Assembly: GCF_000019185.1 (NCBI RefSeq)
Contig: NC_010334.1
Span: 1,798,001-1,862,000, forward strand
Reading direction: 5' to 3'
Length of the DNA stretch: 64,000 bases
DNA from: Shewanella halifaxensis HAW-EB4
GTDB lineage: Bacteria; Pseudomonadota; Gammaproteobacteria; Enterobacterales; Shewanellaceae
Below, in pieces: positions 1 through 9,061 of this stretch. The translations under genes were made by a program, and so were the position numbers. Within the stretch, counting starts at the first letter, position 1, and each line of letters begins with the position of its first letter. The notes under the pieces are model-generated. The model saw nothing but the letters and a program-made list of their open reading frames with translations, was not told the origin of the DNA and made no database searches.

Positions 1-1
1 C

Positions 2-823
2 TTATTACCATTGTGCTGCTTGATTGTTTATATCTTTCAAAGTTATTCATCTGGAGATTCAACTGGTAAAGTTTTATTTTTTAGTAATAGAAATAATGCT
101 ATAGCCTTTACTTTTGTATGCCTATTTATTTACTCTGCTTTAGGTGCGAAAGATAAGATCGTTTATATGCTTATTACTATGTTCACTTTACTGTATAGTA
201 CGCTGGGTGCACTAGTTGCGCTATTGTTTTCTATAGTGGTGGTTAATACTAAGCTTACAGCTAAAAATATTTTAATATTTTGTGTATTATTAGCTCTCAG
301 TTTCACTCTATACTTTTATAGCGAACTTCCTATATTTGAAAGAATAAAGGTTATGATTCATGGGTTTTCTGAGTTTCTTAATTTATATAGTTTAGAGGAT
401 GTCGCTACACTTAGTTTTGGTGAATTTGCTGCACTGCAAGGTGGTAATGACGTATCGATGTTTTTTAGATTAAAACATTGGATCGAAATTTTTTTCATAG
501 CTAAACAGAATTGGTTACTATTAATACCTGGTTGGGGAATGAATGCCTCTGTAGAGTTGACCAACCTTAAGTTAGTTCCACATAATGATTGGCTTAGAAT
601 TCTTTTTGAGCTTGGGATTATAAATTTCTTTGCATTTTCCCTGCTTTTTTTGAGGGTATTCTTTAAACTTAAATCGATCTCAAAAATTTTGTGTACGCTT
701 TTTTTGTGTATTAATACTTATTTCTTTACTGAGAATTTGATAAATAACTTTTTAGTTACTTCTCTTCTTTATTTTTCTGCTGGAATGGTGGTTGGACGTG
801 AAAATATTAAATGTAGGACATAA
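2..823 (+). CDS. O-antigen polymerase/ligase-like membrane protein (5' partial)
   Basis: The reading frame is open to the left edge of the window, so the N-terminus is missing; the first in-window start-like codon is a TTG at 11 and is probably internal. The 270 visible residues form several hydrophobic spans with a larger hydrophilic loop around residues 110-190 and end in two more hydrophobic segments. This is the layout of Wzy polymerases and O-antigen ligases (Wzy_C/WaaL-like), which act in the inner membrane on undecaprenyl-linked glycans. The sequence is strongly AT-rich, as are the next two genes. The 3' end overlaps the start of the following glycosyltransferase, indicating one operon. 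Polymerase or ligase cannot be told apart from sequence alone. The family call is moderately sure. Confidence 0.6.
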   Translation, partial: LLPLCCLIVYIFQSYSSGDSTGKVLFFSNRNNAIAFTFVCLFIYSALGAKDKIVYMLITMFTLLYSTLGALVALLFSIVVVNTKLTAKNILIFCVLLALSFTLYFYSELPIFERIKVMIHGFSEFLNLYSLEDVATLSFGEFAALQGGNDVSMFFRLKHWIEIFFIAKQNWLLLIPGWGMNASVELTNLKLVPHNDWLRILFELGIINFFAFSLLFLRVFFKLKSISKILCTLFLCINTYFFTENLINNFLVTSLLYFSAGMVVGRENIKCRT

Positions 824-1994
824 TTACTTTGTTGCTGGAGGTTCCGACCGCGTTTTGATTGAAACTGAGAGAATGTTAAAAGATAAAGGGCACACAGTAA
901 TTCCGTTCTGTTCAAGTAACGATAAAAACTCTGAAAGTGAATTCAGTCAATTCTTCCCAGATTCAATCAATACTAAAAGCATTGTTTCTTCAAATCCTAT
1001 CTCATTCCTTTATAATTTTGACGCAGCCAAAAAACTAAACAAACTGTTGAATGCAAATGAACTTGATATAGCACATCTGCATATATACTACGGGAAATTA
1101 ACAACGTCAATTTTAAGCGTTTTGAAGAAACATCATATACCTATTGTTCAAACGCTGCATGAATATAAATTAGTCTGCCCCGTTTATACAATGGAAAGGG
1201 AAGGGACCGTTTGTAATGATTGTGTATCTTATAGCCGTTTTAAATGTATAACTAATAGATGTAAAGATAAGTCACTTATCAAGTCAACAGCTATGGCTCT
1301 AGAGTCATATGTCTCAAGAAAACTAGGAGATATATCTAAGATAGATCTTTTTTTGTCGGTAAGTAATTTTCACCGAGACATGATGATACAGGGGGGAATT
1401 CCACCTGAAAAGATTGAGGTGTTATATAATTTTATAAATATCAACTCTTACGTACCTAATTATGAAAGTGATGGGTATTTTTTATATTTTGGTCGAATTG
1501 AAGAGCTAAAAGGTATTCGCACTTTGATTGATAGCTTCTCTGTGTTGAGTCAAAAATTACTTATTGTAGGTGATGGTTCTTTTGCTAATGAATTAGTTGA
1601 TCTTATTGCTGGTAAATCAAATATTGATTATATTGGCTTTAAAGAAGGTGAAGAATTAAAACGTATAATATCAAATTCTAAGTGTGTTCTTGTACCCTCT
1701 GAATGGTACGAAAATTGCCCTATGAATGTTTTGGAAGCCAAGTCATTAGGTAAGCCTGTTATCGGTGCGAACATAGGAGGAATCCCTGAATTAATCAGAG
1801 ATGGTATCGATGGATATTTATTTTCTCCTGGTAGTACTGAAGAATTAAAAGATGTAGTTAAAAAGATAGAAGAGAATTTAGTGGTGTTCGGAAGGCGTGC
1901 GAGGCTTGATGTCGAAGAAAGATTTTCCGAAAAAGTCTATTATGACAACTTGAATAGTCATTATATAAGATTGATTGAAAATTATAGAAAATAA
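798..1994 (+). CDS. Glycosyltransferase family 4 (GT-B fold)
   Basis: About 398 residues. The N-terminal half starts MKILNVGHNYF with the glycine-containing loop VAGGSDR, typical of the GT4 acceptor domain. A Cys-rich patch follows (residues ~125-155, with VCNDC and NRCKD), common in this GT4 subfamily. The C-terminal half carries YFGRIEELKG and the nucleotide-sugar signature PSEWYENCPMNVLEA with E-x7-E glutamates, then GKPVIGANIGGIPELI. A TTG at 792 gives two extra residues; I prefer the GTG at 798 because MKILNV is the usual beginning. It overlaps the upstream polymerase/ligase gene. It probably adds one sugar to a lipid-linked repeat unit at the cytoplasmic face. Donor and linkage are not predictable. 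AT-rich like its neighbours. Confidence 0.82.
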   Translation: MKILNVGHNYFVAGGSDRVLIETERMLKDKGHTVIPFCSSNDKNSESEFSQFFPDSINTKSIVSSNPISFLYNFDAAKKLNKLLNANELDIAHLHIYYGKLTTSILSVLKKHHIPIVQTLHEYKLVCPVYTMEREGTVCNDCVSYSRFKCITNRCKDKSLIKSTAMALESYVSRKLGDISKIDLFLSVSNFHRDMMIQGGIPPEKIEVLYNFININSYVPNYESDGYFLYFGRIEELKGIRTLIDSFSVLSQKLLIVGDGSFANELVDLIAGKSNIDYIGFKEGEELKRIISNSKCVLVPSEWYENCPMNVLEAKSLGKPVIGANIGGIPELIRDGIDGYLFSPGSTEELKDVVKKIEENLVVFGRRARLDVEERFSEKVYYDNLNSHYIRLIENYRK

Positions 1995-2053
1995 GAATTT
2001 ATGTTTTAATTAAATTGTTTTGGCTGTTGTTTATTGTTTTTTTTGGGGGTTTT

Positions 2054-3109
2054 GTGAAATATATTGCTGTAGTGGGGACTGTTGGTTTGCCTGCTTGCTA
2101 TGGAGGGTTTGAGTCGCTCGTTGAAAATTTGACTTGTCACTCAAATAATAAAATTCAATACGAAGTGTTTTGTTCTGGCAAGGTCTATTCTGATAAACCA
2201 CACAAATATAATGGGGCAAAACTAAGTTATCTACCATTGAGTGCTAATGGGATTCAAAGCATTCCATACGATATTATTTCTCTTATTCTATGTATCTTTA
2301 AAAGGCCGGATGTCACGCTTATTCTTGGTGTTTCAGGTTGTTTGTTCCTTCCTGTTTACCGTTTGTTTTCTAAATCTAAAGTGGTCACTAATATCGATGG
2401 TTTAGAGTGGAAGCGTGACAAATGGAGTAAATGGGCTAAGAAGTTCTTAAAGTTTTCTGAGTCAATGGCAGTGAAGTATTCAGATGTAATCATAACAGAT
2501 AATAAAGCCATTGGTGATTACGTCGATGCTGAGTACTCTAAAAATAATGTTGTTATTGCTTATGGAGGGGATCATGCGATTATTGAAGGCACTGATGTTG
2601 GTCCTGAACAAGATTATTACCTATCACTTTGCCGTATCGAGCCAGAAAATAACGTTGAGATGATTTTACAGGCTTTTGCTAAGAGTGAGCATAAACTAAA
2701 GTTTGTAGGGAATTGGAACTCAAGCGAATTCGGCCGAGAATTGAAGAGTCGATTCTCTGAAAATCCCAATTTAGATATCATTGACCCCATTTATGATATA
2801 AATCAGCTGTTCAAGCTTAGAAGCGAGTGTAAAGGTTACGTTCACGGCCATTCTGCAGGTGGTACTAACCCGTCTTTAGTTGAGGCCATGCACTTTCAAA
2901 AGCCTATTTTTGCTTTTGATTGTAATTTTAATCGATATAGTACAGATGATAGTGCTGTATATTTTTCTGATTATATTGATTTGACTTGTAAATTAGTTAA
3001 TGTCACCAATGAAGAGTTATTATCTATATCGAAAAATATGAAGTCTATCGCAGAGAAGCGATATACATGGGAAATCATTACTAAGATGTATGAAGATACT
3101 TATACCTAG
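2054..3109 (+). CDS. DUF1972-type glycosyltransferase (rhamnosyltransferase-like)
   Basis: The likely start is GTG 2054, five bases after a GGGGG ribosome-binding site; an in-frame TTG at 2015 would add 13 hydrophobic residues without a site of its own. The N-terminus KYIAVVGTVGLPACYGGFES is the hallmark of DUF1972 glycosyltransferases, in which the conserved GxPAxYGGFE loop binds the acceptor. Further on are TNIDGLEWKRDKW and, in the GT-B C-terminal domain, HGHSAGGTNPSLVEAM with the donor-binding glutamate. Family members such as WchF-like proteins often transfer rhamnose in capsule or O-antigen synthesis. That substrate is known for the family, not seen here. Same AT-rich operon as the upstream GT4 gene. 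Confidence 0.82.
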   Translation: MKYIAVVGTVGLPACYGGFESLVENLTCHSNNKIQYEVFCSGKVYSDKPHKYNGAKLSYLPLSANGIQSIPYDIISLILCIFKRPDVTLILGVSGCLFLPVYRLFSKSKVVTNIDGLEWKRDKWSKWAKKFLKFSESMAVKYSDVIITDNKAIGDYVDAEYSKNNVVIAYGGDHAIIEGTDVGPEQDYYLSLCRIEPENNVEMILQAFAKSEHKLKFVGNWNSSEFGRELKSRFSENPNLDIIDPIYDINQLFKLRSECKGYVHGHSAGGTNPSLVEAMHFQKPIFAFDCNFNRYSTDDSAVYFSDYIDLTCKLVNVTNEELLSISKNMKSIAEKRYTWEIITKMYEDTYT

Positions 3110-3151
3110 TTTTTAATCTTTTTAATTAGTACGTAATAAGTAGTAGGTAGT

Positions 3152-4228
3152 ATGAGTTACAGTTTAATTTTTGCCTTTTTTATCTCTTTCCTCTGTCTTT
3201 TTCTATTCAGAAAAATAGCAAAACGTATTGGGTTAGTCGATAAGCCTAATCAGCGAAAACACCATGAAGGTCAGATCCCGCTTGTTGGCGGGATCTCCAT
3301 ATTTCTTAGTCTTATGTTTACGCTATTGGTTTTTATACCACTTGATAAAAATATCGTGTTGTATATTTGTTGCTCTACTATTTTGATTGTTTTGGGGGCA
3401 ATTGATGACAGATTTGATATCAGCTTTAAAGTTCGGTTAGTCATTCAAGCTGTTATATCACTAGCGATGATTCTTGTTGGTGAAAAAAGCTTACATAATC
3501 TTGGCTACTTAATGGGGAGTGAAGTTATTCAGCTTCCTCTGGTTGTTAGTTACTTAGTAACCATATTCGGGGTGATTGGCGCAATTAATGCCTTCAATAT
3601 GGTTGATGGTATCGACGGTTTGTTAGGCGGCTTAGCTTCAGTTACCTTTGGTGCGTTAGGTGTTCTTTTTTATCATAGTGGTAACTATGAGTTAGCCAAA
3701 TACTGTTTGTTGATCGTCGCTGCTATTTTACCTTATATAATGCTCAATTTAGGGATACCTCTAGGGCAACGTTTCAAGGTATTTATGGGCGACGCTGGTA
3801 GCATTTTTATTGGTTTTACTGTTATTTGGTTATTGATAGAAGCCAGTCAGGGAGAAAGTCATAATGCTATTCGGCCAGTTACCGCACTTTGGCTAATTGC
3901 TTTACCTCTAATGGATATGGTTTGCATTATGGTAAGGCGGATCAGGAAAGGGCAATCGCCTTTTAAACCAGATAGAGAGCATCTGCATCATATTTGCCAG
4001 CGTATTGGTTTTACGTCTCGAGGTTCGTTATTGGTTATTTGCTTTTTAGCGAGCATCATGGCGGGTGTAGGAATTTGGTCCGAGCTAAATGGTATTAACG
4101 AAACCGTTATGTTTATTACCTTTTTAATTGTGTTTGCAGTCTATTTTTACGTTATAGCCCACATTTGGAAAATTACAGCTTTCATTAAGAAAAAAATGAA
4201 GGTTCCAGTTACTTCTCTAAAATCATAG
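3152..4228 (+). CDS. wecA: Undecaprenyl-phosphate sugar-1-phosphate transferase (WecA/MraY family), copy 1
   Basis: A 358-residue polytopic membrane protein with about ten hydrophobic spans. It has the family's cytoplasmic motifs: GAIDDRFD (DD pair for Mg binding), NAFNMVDGIDGL, FMGDAGS, and the HLHH box in PDREHLHHICQR, the WecA-type carbohydrate-recognition loop. It transfers a HexNAc-1-phosphate (GlcNAc-1-P in WecA) from UDP-sugar to undecaprenyl phosphate and so starts O-antigen or polysaccharide repeat units. It sits 42 bases after the DUF1972 glycosyltransferase, so it is probably part of that operon. A second, similar gene follows directly. Which copy serves which polymer cannot be decided from sequence. 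Confidence 0.88.
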   Translation: MSYSLIFAFFISFLCLFLFRKIAKRIGLVDKPNQRKHHEGQIPLVGGISIFLSLMFTLLVFIPLDKNIVLYICCSTILIVLGAIDDRFDISFKVRLVIQAVISLAMILVGEKSLHNLGYLMGSEVIQLPLVVSYLVTIFGVIGAINAFNMVDGIDGLLGGLASVTFGALGVLFYHSGNYELAKYCLLIVAAILPYIMLNLGIPLGQRFKVFMGDAGSIFIGFTVIWLLIEASQGESHNAIRPVTALWLIALPLMDMVCIMVRRIRKGQSPFKPDREHLHHICQRIGFTSRGSLLVICFLASIMAGVGIWSELNGINETVMFITFLIVFAVYFYVIAHIWKITAFIKKKMKVPVTSLKS

Positions 4229-4395
4229 CCTGCTAACCAAATTGGGCTTAAGCATTAATCACAAGTACTATTTGTAGCCTGTAGATATAAGCTCATTTGG
4301 ATATTTTAGATAGCTTTTATAATTGACGGATTAGTTGTAAACTTGCCTATCAAAATGGGTGATTACCGCTTTTACTTGTACTTAAGGATAAGAAA

Positions 4396-5442
4396 ATGAG
4401 TTTAATCGAGCCATTCTCCTTGGCATTTTTATTGAGTTTTGTTGTAATTAAATTTTCAGCTCCCTATGCCTCGAAGGTAGGGTTGGTTGACCTACCCAAT
4501 GCTCGTAAAGTTCATGATGGCGCTGTACCTCTAATCGGTGGTATTGGTATTTTCTTTAGTGTATTGCTCGCTTCGTCAGTTTTCATTGAGTACAGCAGAG
4601 TCTTAAATCTTTACCTTATCTCAGCCGCGTTGATTTTGTTTATCGGGGTACTCGATGACCGCTACGACCTTTCGGTTCGCTTACGAATGATAGCTCAAGT
4701 GATAACTGCATCAATCTTGATCTTTGGTGCAGAATCTTATTTAACCTCACTAGGGAGTATCTTTTATTTCTTCGAGTTTAAACTAGGCTACTTAGGAATA
4801 TTGGTCACGGTAATCGCTGTCATTGGTTCTATCAATGCGTTTAACATGGTTGATGGTATCGATGGATTAGCTGGTATGTTGAGTATCGTAACATTTGCAG
4901 CACTAGCATTTCTGTTCTATCAAGTTGGTAATCCTTGGTTCGTATTACCAATATTGTTTATCGCAGCAATTACAGCTTACCTTTGTTTCAATTTACGCTG
5001 GCCATTTTCTTCAATTCAAAAAGTGTTTATGGGCGATGCAGGTAGTATGTTGATCGGCCTAACTGTGGTTTGGTTACTCGTGACAGGTACGGAGTCGGTT
5101 AATCAAGCATTTTCACCTGTTATCGCTCTTTACCTGATTGCTATCCCATTGATGGATATGGCTGCAATTATGTATCGAAGAGTAAAGAAGGGGCATTCTC
5201 CGTTCAAACCAGATAGAGACCATCTTCACCATATATTTGAACGTGCAGGTTATAGCCGTAAACAGACTTTAGCTCGAATTACATTGTTGTCAGCAATACT
5301 TGCAACGATAGGTGTTTTAGGTGAATTACTTGCCGTTCCTGAAGTCATGATGTTTATTGGGTTTTTAGTTATTTTTGTTGCATATAATTGGGCGTTAGCG
5401 CATGTATGGCAGATTTTAACTTGGATTAGACGTAACGGCTAA
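4396..5442 (+). CDS. wecA: Undecaprenyl-phosphate sugar-1-phosphate transferase (WecA/MraY family), copy 2
   Basis: A 348-residue paralogue of the upstream gene with the same motifs in the same order: GVLDDRYD, NAFNMVDGIDGL, FMGDAGS and PDRDHLHHIFERAG. A TAAGGA ribosome-binding site lies about 8 bases before the ATG. A 167-base gap separates the copies, so this one may have its own promoter. The base composition is less AT-rich than in the first three genes, suggesting that copy 2 is the resident enzyme and copy 1 came with the transferred O-antigen cassette. The alternative is a local duplication followed by divergence. A terminator-like hairpin and a mosaic repeat follow it. Confidence 0.88.
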   Translation: MSLIEPFSLAFLLSFVVIKFSAPYASKVGLVDLPNARKVHDGAVPLIGGIGIFFSVLLASSVFIEYSRVLNLYLISAALILFIGVLDDRYDLSVRLRMIAQVITASILIFGAESYLTSLGSIFYFFEFKLGYLGILVTVIAVIGSINAFNMVDGIDGLAGMLSIVTFAALAFLFYQVGNPWFVLPILFIAAITAYLCFNLRWPFSSIQKVFMGDAGSMLIGLTVVWLLVTGTESVNQAFSPVIALYLIAIPLMDMAAIMYRRVKKGHSPFKPDRDHLHHIFERAGYSRKQTLARITLLSAILATIGVLGELLAVPEVMMFIGFLVIFVAYNWALAHVWQILTWIRRNG

Positions 5443-5462
5443 AGCTGACCTTATATTTATTT

Positions 5463-5494
5463 AGAAAATCTCCTAATTGGGGATTTTCTTGTTT
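5463..5494 (+). terminator. Probable rho-independent terminator after wecA copy 2
   Basis: Arms AGAAAATCTCC and GGGGATTTTCT pair over 11 positions (one G-T) around the loop TAATT, followed by a short T-rich tract (TGTTTG). It lies 20 bases after the wecA stop codon. The tail is not a clean T run, so strength is uncertain. Confidence 0.55.
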
Positions 5495-5514
5495 GTAGGC
5501 TTTAAAAAGGCAAG

Positions 5515-5775
5515 AAAGTTCTAGATTTTGGAATAGCAGGTTCTAAGTCCTTACGGTTTACGGAACGTTCGCAGGCTCACTTACGGAACGCTTCGCTCAC
5601 GGTTGAGGCAAAGAAGGGCGCTACGCTTATAGGTTAAAGGCATAGGGAAAGCAGGTCCTAGGAACAAGCTGAGAAGGTAAAGCGGAACGGCCTTAGGTCT
5701 ATAGAACGCTTAGCTTACGGAATACGAAGCGCTTCGCTTTCACAGAGGGCACGGAGAAGTGCACAGAGCAAAATA
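5515..5775. repeat. CCTAGG-rich mosaic intergenic repeat, copy R1
   Basis: Fills the gap between wecA copy 2 and the metallo-hydrolase gene. It contains the family's modules: GCAGGTTCTA, TTACGGAACGTTCGCAGGCTC, CGCTTCGCTCACGG, AAGAAGGGCGCTACGCTT and AAGCAGGTCCTAGG. This copy looks degenerate compared with those at 10.5 kb and 11.7 kb. No coding potential. Confidence 0.75.
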
Positions 5776-5806
5776 TTAGTTCTATTTTTAGTTGGCCTTA
5801 ATAGCT

Positions 5807-7300
5807 CTAGCCTGTTCCTATTTTAATCTCAGCGTTAGGTAAAAGCTGTCGGTATTTATCTGCTAGTGCTTGTTTGGCCTCGGTATCACCGTGGACGATG
5901 CGGATGTGTTTGGGTTTGTGCTCAATGCCTTTGACAAAATCAATCAGGTTTTGTTGGTCTGCATGGGCGGAATAGCCGCTTATGGTGTGTATTCCTGCCT
6001 TGATATCGATTTTTTCTCCCTCAATATACACGTAGCCTCCAGTTGGTCCGTATTCTTGAATATCTCGTCCGATAGTTCCTTTGGCTTGGTAACCCACAAA
6101 TAGAATATCTGCAGTCGGTTCGGCTAAAAATCGCTGTAGATAGTTAATGATTCTCCCACCTGTACACATTCCGCTTGCTGCAATAACGATAGCGGGTTTT
6201 TGCCTGCTTGAAAGGTAGTTGACTACCGCTAGGTGGTCTTGGTGGCTATCTATGGTGTAAAGCTGGCTAAAATCGAGAGGGTGGCGTTGCTGCGCTAATA
6301 CGGCTTTGGCCTCTGAATCCCACAGGTTTTTATATTCTATATATTGTTCGGTAAAGTTGGCGGCCATGGGGGAGTCTATAATTATCTCTATGCTTTGCCA
6401 TATAGGGTTGTGTTGTTGGCTAAAGATAATTTGCTCTAACTCATACAGTAGTTCCTGCGTTCGTCCAATGCTAAAGGCCGGAATGAGTACTACGCCGTTG
6501 TCGCTGACTGCTCTCTCTATTACATGGCGTAAGCTTTCTGCTCTATGTTCGCGGTTATGGTGATTTTTATCACCATAGGTGGACTCAATCACTAACGTGT
6601 CGGCTCGAAATGGGCTTTTCGGACTTGGCAGTAACGGGGTGTTACTCGCGCCTAGGTCGCCTGAAAAGACAACAAGATGGCTGTCCTTTTCATTCTTAAT
6701 GTCATCGTCATGCCTGTTGCCGCTGTTACTGTTGTGAATATCTGTGTTCTTGTGAGAATTTTTGTGAGTACAGTTATGATTTAGCGATGAGCCACTCAGT
6801 TCTATTTCAACATAGGCAGAGCCTAGTATGTGTCCTGCTACGTTAAACTGCGCTTTGGCTTGTTGGTATCCACTGTCACTGTTTTTAACCTCCAGGGTAA
6901 ACCATTGCTCATAATCAATAGGCTGAATTAATTGTTGTAAGCGCTTTAAATATAAATTAATTAATCGCTGGTTTCTGGTGACGCCGACCTTTAGCGCATC
7001 CTCTATGACTAACGGCAGTAATGCGGCTGATGCCGTTGTTGCGTATATGGGGCCATTAAACCCTGCGGCAAGTAAATATGGGATCCGGCCCACATGGTCG
7101 ATGTGGCAGTGAGTAACAATGAGTGCAGTGATATGGGTTAAGTCAAATTCTATTTGGAGCTGATCTGCGGCGGTTTTATCCGCTGTTTCGGCTCCTTGAA
7201 ACAGCCCACAATCTATTAGAATGCTGGATTGCGGATTGATATCTAGTTGGTGGCATGAGCCTGTTACACCATTGACCGCACCATGATGGATGATTTGCAT
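5807..7300 (-). CDS. Beta-CASP metallo-beta-lactamase-fold RNA/nucleic-acid hydrolase
   Basis: 497 residues. Motif 2 of the metallo-beta-lactamase fold is HCHIDH (residues 64-69). Motif 3 is GHILGSA (~157-163) and motif 4 is FSGDLG (~212-217). The beta-CASP insertion follows (VIESTYGD, PAFSIGRTQELL, ASGMCTGGRI). The C-terminal RMMBL-like part has GYSAHADQ. Such proteins are zinc-dependent exo/endonucleases of the CPSF/YsgA type, acting mainly on RNA. An Asn/His/Lys-rich, low-complexity insertion (residues ~171-206) sits between motifs 3 and 4 and is unlike the rest of the protein. The gene stands alone, with mosaic repeats on both sides, and has no evident tie to polysaccharide synthesis. Confidence 0.85.
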   Translation of the reverse strand: MQIIHHGAVNGVTGSCHQLDINPQSSILIDCGLFQGAETADKTAADQLQIEFDLTHITALIVTHCHIDHVGRIPYLLAAGFNGPIYATTASAALLPLVIEDALKVGVTRNQRLINLYLKRLQQLIQPIDYEQWFTLEVKNSDSGYQQAKAQFNVAGHILGSAYVEIELSGSSLNHNCTHKNSHKNTDIHNSNSGNRHDDDIKNEKDSHLVVFSGDLGASNTPLLPSPKSPFRADTLVIESTYGDKNHHNREHRAESLRHVIERAVSDNGVVLIPAFSIGRTQELLYELEQIIFSQQHNPIWQSIEIIIDSPMAANFTEQYIEYKNLWDSEAKAVLAQQRHPLDFSQLYTIDSHQDHLAVVNYLSSRQKPAIVIAASGMCTGGRIINYLQRFLAEPTADILFVGYQAKGTIGRDIQEYGPTGGYVYIEGEKIDIKAGIHTISGYSAHADQQNLIDFVKGIEHKPKHIRIVHGDTEAKQALADKYRQLLPNAEIKIGTG

Positions 7301-7319
7301 GTCGATTTCCTTATCGTTG

Positions 7320-7815
7320 CTTTACGCTTAAGGATAAGGGAAAAGCTAAGACGATAAAAGCCGGATAAGCAAAGACGGGGTAAGCAAAGATGGAACGGCC
7401 TGTGGCCTACAGAACGCTTCGCTCACGGAATACGGAGCGCTTCGCTGACGGTTAAAGGCTAAGAAGGTCCTAGGACAAGCAGGTTAAAGCTGAGAAGGTC
7501 CTAGGCCCTAGGAAAGCAGGTGCTAGGTAAGAGCGAAAGCGGGAGAACTAAGACGATAAAAGCCGGATTAGCAAAGACGGTACAAGCTGTGATGCTTAAG
7601 AGCCGGACAAGCTAAGGCGGATAAGTAAAAAGCTGGATAGAGCGACAAAGTCAAGGCAACGCAGTTTTGCTTTTGATTTCCTAGCAGGCCGGAGGCCGTC
7701 CTCGCAGTGAGCCTGCGAACGCCCTAGGATCTAGTACCTTCTCTGCTTGTACCGTAAGCGTAGCGTTCGTCTTTGCTGTACATCCTCTTCGCTTGTTCCT
7801 TCTTAGCTTTAACAA
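7320..7815. repeat. CCTAGG-rich mosaic intergenic repeat, copy R2
   Basis: Occupies almost all of the 0.59 kb between the metallo-hydrolase and ugd. Bases 7435-7689 match 11723-11977 (copy R5) nearly letter for letter in direct orientation, at a constant offset of 4288 bases. The right end has the family's closing module (TTTTGCTTTTGATTTCCTAG, then GGCCGGAGGCCGTCC). I saw no open reading frame worth calling. Confidence 0.8.
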
Positions 7816-7887
7816 ATGTGAGTCCATAACAAGACTTTGTTGTTGTTGAGTGTTATTTTACACCGACAATGTTTTGCTGGTTTTATG

Positions 7888-9054
7888 ATGAAAATTGCTA
7901 TAGCAGGTACAGGCTATGTTGGTCTGTCAAACGCAGTATTATTGGCGCAAAAAAACACAGTCGTGGCTGTTGATATTATCGCCGAAAAAGTTGAGATGAT
8001 TAACCAAGGTTGCTCACCTATAGCCGATGCAGAGATAGAAGATTATCTGAGTAACCATAAACTTGATTTAACCGCTACGTTAGATAAACAGTTAGCGTAT
8101 CAAGATGCAGACTATGTGGTTATTGCCACACCTACCGATTACGATACCCATTCTAACTACTTTAATACTTCTTCGGTTGAGGCGGTAATTCAAGATGTGT
8201 TAGCTATTAATCCTAGCGCGGTGATGGTGATTAAATCTACCGTGCCGGTTGGCTATACAGAGTCCGTTAAGCAAAAATTTAACACTCAGAATATTATCTT
8301 CTCGCCGGAATTTCTGCGCGAAGGTCGTGCCTTATACGACAATCTACATCCTTCACGGATCATTATCGGTGAGCGCTCTGAGCGCGCTAGCGTATTTGCT
8401 AACTTACTTAGCGATGCTGCGATTAAACAGAATATCGATATTCTTTATACCGACTCGACCGAAGCTGAGGCGGTTAAGCTTTTTTCTAATACTTACCTTG
8501 CAATGCGAGTCGCTTATTTCAATGAATTAGACAGCTATGCAGAGTCCCATGGCTTAGACTCACGCCAAATTATTGAAGGTGTAGGCCTTGACCCGCGTAT
8601 TGGCAATCACTACAACAATCCATCTTTTGGTTACGGTGGTTATTGTTTGCCAAAAGACACTAAGCAACTGCGTGCAAACTATCAGAATGTGCCTAACAGC
8701 TTGATTAGCGCGATTGTCGATGCCAACTCTACCCGTAAAGACTTTATTGCCGACTCTATAATTAACAAGCAGCCAAAAGTCGTTGGTATCTACCGCTTAA
8801 TCATGAAGTCGGGTTCCGATAACTTCCGCGCATCGTCTATTCAAGGCATTATGAAGCGCATTAAAGCCAAGGGTATTGAGGTTGTGGTTTTTGAGCCAGT
8901 GCTAAATGAGCCAGAGTTTTTTAATTCTCGCGTAATGCAAGACCTCAACGAATTTAAGCAGATTTCAGATGTCATAGTGTCAAACCGAATGGTTGACGAG
9001 CTGGCAGATGTCGCTGCTAAAGTTTATACACGCGATCTGTTTGGATCGGATTGA
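7888..9054 (+). CDS. ugd: UDP-glucose/GDP-mannose 6-dehydrogenase family (UDP-glucose 6-dehydrogenase)
   Basis: About 388 residues, starting MKIAIAGTGYVGLSN, the NAD-binding GxGYVG motif. The ATG pair at 7885/7888 precedes this motif; an upstream in-frame TTG at 7837 lies in repeat-like DNA and is rejected. Catalytic-family motifs follow: STVPVGYTE, SPEFLREG, and the active-site cysteine in GYGGYCLPKDTK. The length matches short bacterial Ugd enzymes. It oxidises UDP-glucose to UDP-glucuronate, the substrate of the next gene's epimerase. The gene stands alone between repeats R2 and R3, so its transcription is probably separate. Very secure family call. Confidence 0.93.
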   Translation: MKIAIAGTGYVGLSNAVLLAQKNTVVAVDIIAEKVEMINQGCSPIADAEIEDYLSNHKLDLTATLDKQLAYQDADYVVIATPTDYDTHSNYFNTSSVEAVIQDVLAINPSAVMVIKSTVPVGYTESVKQKFNTQNIIFSPEFLREGRALYDNLHPSRIIIGERSERASVFANLLSDAAIKQNIDILYTDSTEAEAVKLFSNTYLAMRVAYFNELDSYAESHGLDSRQIIEGVGLDPRIGNHYNNPSFGYGGYCLPKDTKQLRANYQNVPNSLISAIVDANSTRKDFIADSIINKQPKVVGIYRLIMKSGSDNFRASSIQGIMKRIKAKGIEVVVFEPVLNEPEFFNSRVMQDLNEFKQISDVIVSNRMVDELADVAAKVYTRDLFGSD

Positions 9055-9061
9055 TTTTAAA

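Noticed and set aside
7837..7887. TTG 7837 as the start of ugd
   Set aside because: It would add 16 residues before the conserved MKIAIAGTGYVG and lies next to repeat DNA.
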